This document shows positions 6,194 to 8,851 of a stretch of DNA of 8,851 nt, piece after piece. Under the pieces are notes generated by a model. The model made no database searches. It was given only the letters and a program-made list of their open reading frames with translations, and was not told the DNA's origin. Each line of letters starts with the position of its first letter. The first letter of the stretch is position 1. The translations under genes and the position numbers were made by a program. Origin of the DNA: Candidatus Omnitrophota bacterium (GTDB lineage: Bacteria; Omnitrophota; Koll11; Gygaellales; JAHJCI01); NCBI GenBank assembly GCA_030622705.1, contig JAUXFU010000024.1, positions 1-8,851 on the forward strand. The letters run 5' to 3'.

Positions 6194-7729
6194 TTAAGGA
6201 GTTGCAGAAAGGCTGTTTAAGAGCTGATAGGTATCCTTGAGGGTCTTTTTAAGAATTTTGATTTCCTTTTCCTTTTGAACAAGAAGTTGTCCTTTATCAT
6301 TGAGTTCCTGTGAGAGTTGTTTAAGTTGTGCTGTTTGCTCAGGGCCGGGTTTAACTATCTGGTCCTTTTGCATTGACGAGGTTAATTGTTTTTTACGCAG
6401 GCGTTGTGCTTCGAATTGCAGGGCCTCTATCTTATGGATTTTATCCGATAAATCTTTATTGATTTTGTCATCAAGAGCCTCTTTTTGTTTTAATGCGTCC
6501 GAAAGCTGACTTATTTTATTTTTTAAAGAAGTCTTTTCCAATTTCATGTTGCTAATTGTTTCTATGGCCTGCGTAATTTCCTTATCTCTTACATTCAGTT
6601 CGTTTACCTGAGTCTCTACGGCCGTATTTAATGAAAGAATAATCTGCTGTTTTTCCTGCAGCTGGTTTTCCTTATCCTGTATAAGCTTATTATTTTTTTC
6701 CGCCTGAGCTTTAAGCCGCAGGAGAAGTTCTTCCTTTCTGGCGAGCTGTTTTTGCAATTGCCTATTTTTCTTCAGCAGGGGTTTCTTTAGCGCGGCAGAA
6801 CCCTTATCTGTAGCCTTTAATAAGTCTTTGAGTTCCTGGAGCTGTTTTGTTAAAGAATCAACAGCTGTAGTTTTTTGTTTAATCAGTTTTTCCTTATCCT
6901 GTATTAGCTTATTATTTTTTTCTGCCTGAGCTTTAAGTTGGGAGGCAAGTTCTTCCTTTTTGGCGAGTTGTTTTTCCAATTGCCTGTTTTTCTCCAGCAG
7001 GGGTTTCTTTAGCGCGGCAGAACCTTTATCTGTAGCCTTCAATAACTCATTGAGCTCTTGCAGCTGTTTTGTTAAAGAATCAACAGCTGTAGTTTTTTGT
7101 TTGTTGTCTACGCTTAATTTTTTTATCTGCATTTGCAAATCTAAAACGTTTAACCGTTCTTTTTCTAACTGAGCAATATTTGTTTTAAGGTTCTCTTGTT
7201 CTTTTTGATAAGCGGAAATTTTATCTTTTAAAGCAGAGTTTTCCCGGGAAGCTTGTTCGAGTTGAAAGCTTGCGGAATCTGTCTGTAGTTTTCTAAGCTC
7301 TTTGGTTAGATATTTTAATCGCGTTTCTTTTTCGATAAGCTCCTCCATTAAATTTTTGTATTTACTAAGTACTTCCTCGGTAGCAGCGCTTGCCGGTTGA
7401 TCGTATTCTTCGGCAAACAGAAGCTCCCACCAGCTATCCTGAGGGGTTTTAAGCCCTTTTTCCCGTTGAGCTCTGATATTTTTTCGGCACAGATTAGCAT
7501 ACTTTTTTATTTTTTTGCCTTCCCAATCAGGATCCCCGTCTTTAATTTCATTAAGCATAGAAAGGCATAGTTGATATTCCCTCTGCTTATATAAACTCAG
7601 AGCTTTTCCTAAGGATTTCTCTAAGAATTCCTGGTTAACAGATTGTGCTTTGGAAGGAGAAGCGGATATATTTAGCAATAATAGGCAAGCCGCTATTAAG
7701 ATGGCGTAATTTATTCTGGGAAATTTCAT
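6194..7729 (-). CDS. Secreted coiled-coil protein with internal tandem repeat
   Basis: Exported, predicted periplasmic protein of 511 residues with unknown function. Residues 1-28 form a signal peptide (MKFPR, hydrophobic core, probable cut after SPSKA). Residues about 30-90 resemble a degenerate TPR pair (ALSLYKQREYQLCLSMLNEI). From about 120 to the end it is a long coiled coil with Leu/Lys/Glu/Gln heptads. Residues 210-283 and 284-357 are near-identical 74-residue units beginning KQKTTAVDSLTKQLQEL. There is no membrane anchor or enzyme motif. A structural or scaffold role in the envelope is possible, and long coiled coils give misleading database hits to unrelated proteins. The start ATG has only a weak ribosome site, but the promoter upstream is strong. 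It is convergent with the antiporter operon and divergent from the MerR-like gene. Confidence 0.85.
   Translation of the reverse strand: MKFPRINYAILIAACLLLLNISASPSKAQSVNQEFLEKSLGKALSLYKQREYQLCLSMLNEIKDGDPDWEGKKIKKYANLCRKNIRAQREKGLKTPQDSWWELLFAEEYDQPASAATEEVLSKYKNLMEELIEKETRLKYLTKELRKLQTDSASFQLEQASRENSALKDKISAYQKEQENLKTNIAQLEKERLNVLDLQMQIKKLSVDNKQKTTAVDSLTKQLQELNELLKATDKGSAALKKPLLEKNRQLEKQLAKKEELASQLKAQAEKNNKLIQDKEKLIKQKTTAVDSLTKQLQELKDLLKATDKGSAALKKPLLKKNRQLQKQLARKEELLLRLKAQAEKNNKLIQDKENQLQEKQQIILSLNTAVETQVNELNVRDKEITQAIETISNMKLEKTSLKNKISQLSDALKQKEALDDKINKDLSDKIHKIEALQFEAQRLRKKQLTSSMQKDQIVKPGPEQTAQLKQLSQELNDKGQLLVQKEKEIKILKKTLKDTYQLLNSLSATP
6659..7102 (-). repeat. Two-copy 222-bp tandem duplication in the coiled-coil gene
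   Basis: Bases 6659-6880 and 6881-7102 are head-to-tail copies, 222 bases (74 codons) apart. Over 210 aligned positions I counted about 21 differences by hand, so about 90% identity. The last 40 or so bases of each copy (ending 6880 and 7102) are identical. Because the unit is a multiple of three the reading frame is kept, and the coiled coil is lengthened by 74 residues. Confidence 0.9.
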
Positions 7730-7790
7730 CTTGCTATTACTATGGCTGAAGCATATTATCTTTGAACTTTTTAAATAAAATACCGAATTG

Positions 7791-7819
7791 ATTATAAATT
7801 ACGATTTTTGGAAAGTCAA
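7791..7819 (-). promoter_or_regulatory. Sigma-70-type promoter of the coiled-coil gene
   Basis: Read on the - strand, TTGACT (7814-7819) and TATAAT (7791-7796) are separated by exactly 17 bases. The expected start of transcription is near 7784, giving a leader of about 55 bases before the ATG at 7729. A run of nine T on the + strand (A-rich on the - strand) lies just upstream of the -35 and could act as an UP-like element. Confidence 0.75.
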
Positions 7820-7867
7820 GCGATTTTTTTTTGAGGCCTTCTGAGAAGTTTCCTGAAAATTATATCA

Positions 7868-7905
7868 GAGGGCGCTGTCTATTTTGGTAGTATTTCAGCG
7901 CTCTC
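7868..7905. promoter_or_regulatory. Inverted repeat upstream of the MerR-like promoter (possible operator)
   Basis: GAGGGCGCTG (7868-7877) pairs with CAGCGCTCTC (7896-7905), nine Watson-Crick positions plus one G-T, around 18 bases. It ends 12 bases before the -35 of the MerR-like gene and lies between the two divergent promoters. It is the most GC-rich patch in an AT-rich region. No T-run follows on either strand, so a protein-binding site is more likely than a terminator. The rest of 7730-7954 shows only the two promoters and minor short stems. Confidence 0.45.
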
Positions 7906-7917
7906 AAATAATAACAC

Positions 7918-7948
7918 TTGACATAACTTATTATATGTGCTATATGAT
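7918..7948 (+). promoter_or_regulatory. Promoter of the MerR-ExeA operon
   Basis: TTGACA (7918-7923) is a perfect -35. Possible -10 boxes are TATATG (7941-7946, 17-base spacing) and TATGAT (7943-7948, 19-base spacing). Either places the start of transcription at about 7953-7956, on or next to the ATG at 7955, so the mRNA would have almost no leader. Confidence 0.65.
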
Positions 7949-7954
7949 ATTATC

Positions 7955-8185
7955 ATGCGAAAAATATCTCAAGATTTAATTTCAGCGAAAGAAATTGCCA
8001 AACAATTTCAGTTGTCTTATCAACTGGTTAACTATTACACTAATATCGGCCTTTTTAGGGTTTCTGCCAATTGTGGCAATAAAAGGTTATATTCCTATAA
8101 TCAGATAACAAGAAATCTTAAGAAAATCAGAGAATTAAAACGTAAGGGATATTCTTTGAGGGTCATAAGAGATGAGTTATTATAA
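7955..8185 (+). CDS. Small MerR-like helix-turn-helix regulator
   Basis: Predicted DNA-binding protein of 76 residues with only a MerR-type winged helix-turn-helix and no ligand-binding tail. The helix-turn-helix is about residues 9-32 (ISAKEIAKQFQLSYQLVNYYTNIGLF). The wing includes NKRLYSYNQI (42-51), and LKRKGYSLRVIRDELL ends the protein as in the MerR N-terminal domain. The frame could begin at GTG 7937, but that codon lies inside the promoter between the -35 and -10. ATG 7955 is preferred and has no ribosome site, which suits a leaderless mRNA. The gene overlaps the ATPase gene by 14 bases, so the two are translationally linked. It may control its own operon or the divergent coiled-coil gene; neither is shown. 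Confidence 0.82.
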   Translation: MRKISQDLISAKEIAKQFQLSYQLVNYYTNIGLFRVSANCGNKRLYSYNQITRNLKKIRELKRKGYSLRVIRDELL

Positions 8186-8851
8186 ATTATTAGGCTTGAG
8201 AAGAGAACCGTTTTCTACAAGCCCTGATCCGGAGTTCTTTTATCAATCCTCTCAGCATAAAGCCGCGCTAATGCGACTAATGGTTGAGATTCGTCTGCGC
8301 CGAGGGTTGTCTTTAATACTTGGTGATGTCGGGGTAGGAAAAACTACGCTTTTAAGAAAGGCGCTGCAGATGTTTGGCGAGCGCCCGGATATAATTTCGG
8401 CAATGGTTCTTGATCCTGTCTATGAAGACGAGCGGGCATTTTTCGCTGATCTAATAAGAGCCCTTAAGATTGAGTTTGAGCCGGATGCAGATCCTCAGGC
8501 GGGTATTGCTGAGTATAAAATAGCGATAAAGGACTTTCTTTTTCAAAAAGGAGTAAGCGAGACAAAAACAGTAGTTCTGCTTATTGATGAGGCGCAGAAG
8601 CTAAGTCTGTCTTCTCTGGAGACGTTACGTACTTTGCTTAATTTCGAAACGAATGAATATAAATTAATACAACTTGTTCTTCTGGCGCAATTAGAGATTG
8701 TGCCAAAATTAAAACAAATGCAAAACCTTATGGACCGCATAAACTTAAAGTTCATGCTTAAGCCTTTGAGTCAGGAAGAGGTGGGTGAGTTGATTCGGTT
8801 TCGCCTACAGCAAGCAGCTTTGTGGCGGCGTAATCATCTGTTTACCGATGA
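8172..8851 (+). CDS. ExeA/GspA-like AAA ATPase (3' partial)
   Basis: P-loop ATPase of the ExeA/GspA/MshM type, proteins tied to secretion or pilus assembly at the cell wall; related ATPases also serve in transposition. The frame is open to the window end (226 codons seen). The N-terminus MSYYKLLGLRREPFSTSPDP followed by EFFYQS is diagnostic of the family. Walker A is GDVGVGKTT (51-59) and Walker B is VVLLIDEAQKL (133-143) with Asp138-Glu139. LVLLAQLEI follows in the sensor-1 region, then DRINLKFMLKPLSQEEV. ATG 8172 has GAGGG (8158-8162) 9 bases upstream and overlaps the end of the MerR-like gene. Whether a C-terminal membrane segment or peptidoglycan-binding domain follows lies outside the window. 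The secretion or pilus role is inferred from the family. Confidence 0.9.
   Translation, partial: MSYYKLLGLRREPFSTSPDPEFFYQSSQHKAALMRLMVEIRLRRGLSLILGDVGVGKTTLLRKALQMFGERPDIISAMVLDPVYEDERAFFADLIRALKIEFEPDADPQAGIAEYKIAIKDFLFQKGVSETKTVVLLIDEAQKLSLSSLETLRTLLNFETNEYKLIQLVLLAQLEIVPKLKQMQNLMDRINLKFMLKPLSQEEVGELIRFRLQQAALWRRNHLFTD

Noticed and set aside
6300..7172. Plus-strand frames of 69 and 70 codons within the coiled-coil gene
   Set aside because: Ser/Cys/Phe-rich translations typical of the antisense of a Lys/Glu/Leu coiled coil; no support.
7823..7831. T-run as the tail of an intrinsic terminator
   Set aside because: No stem precedes it on the + strand, and it lies between divergent promoters where no transcript is expected to end. 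It fits better as A-rich sequence upstream of the left-hand promoter.
8543..8755. Minus-strand 70-codon frame
   Set aside because: Antisense to the Walker B region of the ExeA-like ATPase.

Overview
The window looks like a chromosomal stretch of a Gram-negative-type bacterium of moderately AT-rich composition. The gene set is a SpoIID-domain protein fused to TPRs, a patatin-like lipase, a CPA2-type antiporter with a CBS partner, and a small MerR-like gene overlapping an ExeA/GspA-like ATPase. That mix, with long periplasmic coiled coils and scattered palindromic repeats, resembles what I know of Omnitrophota and related environmental lineages. The assignment is an inference from style; there is no rRNA or marker gene here to confirm it. 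No tRNA, rRNA, CRISPR array or transposase was seen.

Layout. Bases 1-1038 hold the 3' part of an MscS-type mechanosensitive channel gene that enters from the left edge. Bases 1039-1225 are non-coding: a small hairpin, then a roughly 132-bp imperfect palindromic interspersed repeat. From 1226 to 6104 five genes and one very small gene run on the + strand with short gaps: secreted TPR-SpoIID protein, patatin-like phospholipase, two-CBS-domain protein, cation:proton antiporter, and a 27-residue highly basic protein. The gaps carry a hairpin (3303-3331), a possible 16-codon leader ORF that ends in an ATGA overlap (4276-4326), and a perfect 22-bp palindrome over the antiporter start region (4804-4825).

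A convergent gene on the - strand (6194-7729) encodes a secreted coiled-coil protein with an internal 222-bp tandem duplication. Its promoter (TTGACT-17-TATAAT) lies in the 7730-7954 intergenic region. The same region holds a 10-bp-stem inverted repeat and a divergent promoter for a MerR-like regulator. That promoter sits so close to the start codon that the mRNA looks leaderless. The regulator overlaps by 14 bases an ExeA/GspA-like AAA ATPase gene that runs off the right edge.

How the parts may work together. The + strand cluster is mostly about the cell envelope and ion balance: a tension-gated channel, peptidoglycan remodelling (SpoIID), lipid hydrolysis (patatin), and ion antiport with a nucleotide-sensing CBS neighbour. 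The right-hand pair looks like the start of a secretion or pilus-type operon under its own small regulator. The points most worth following are the unannotated basic microprotein, the palindrome at the antiporter start, and the leaderless MerR-ExeA operon.
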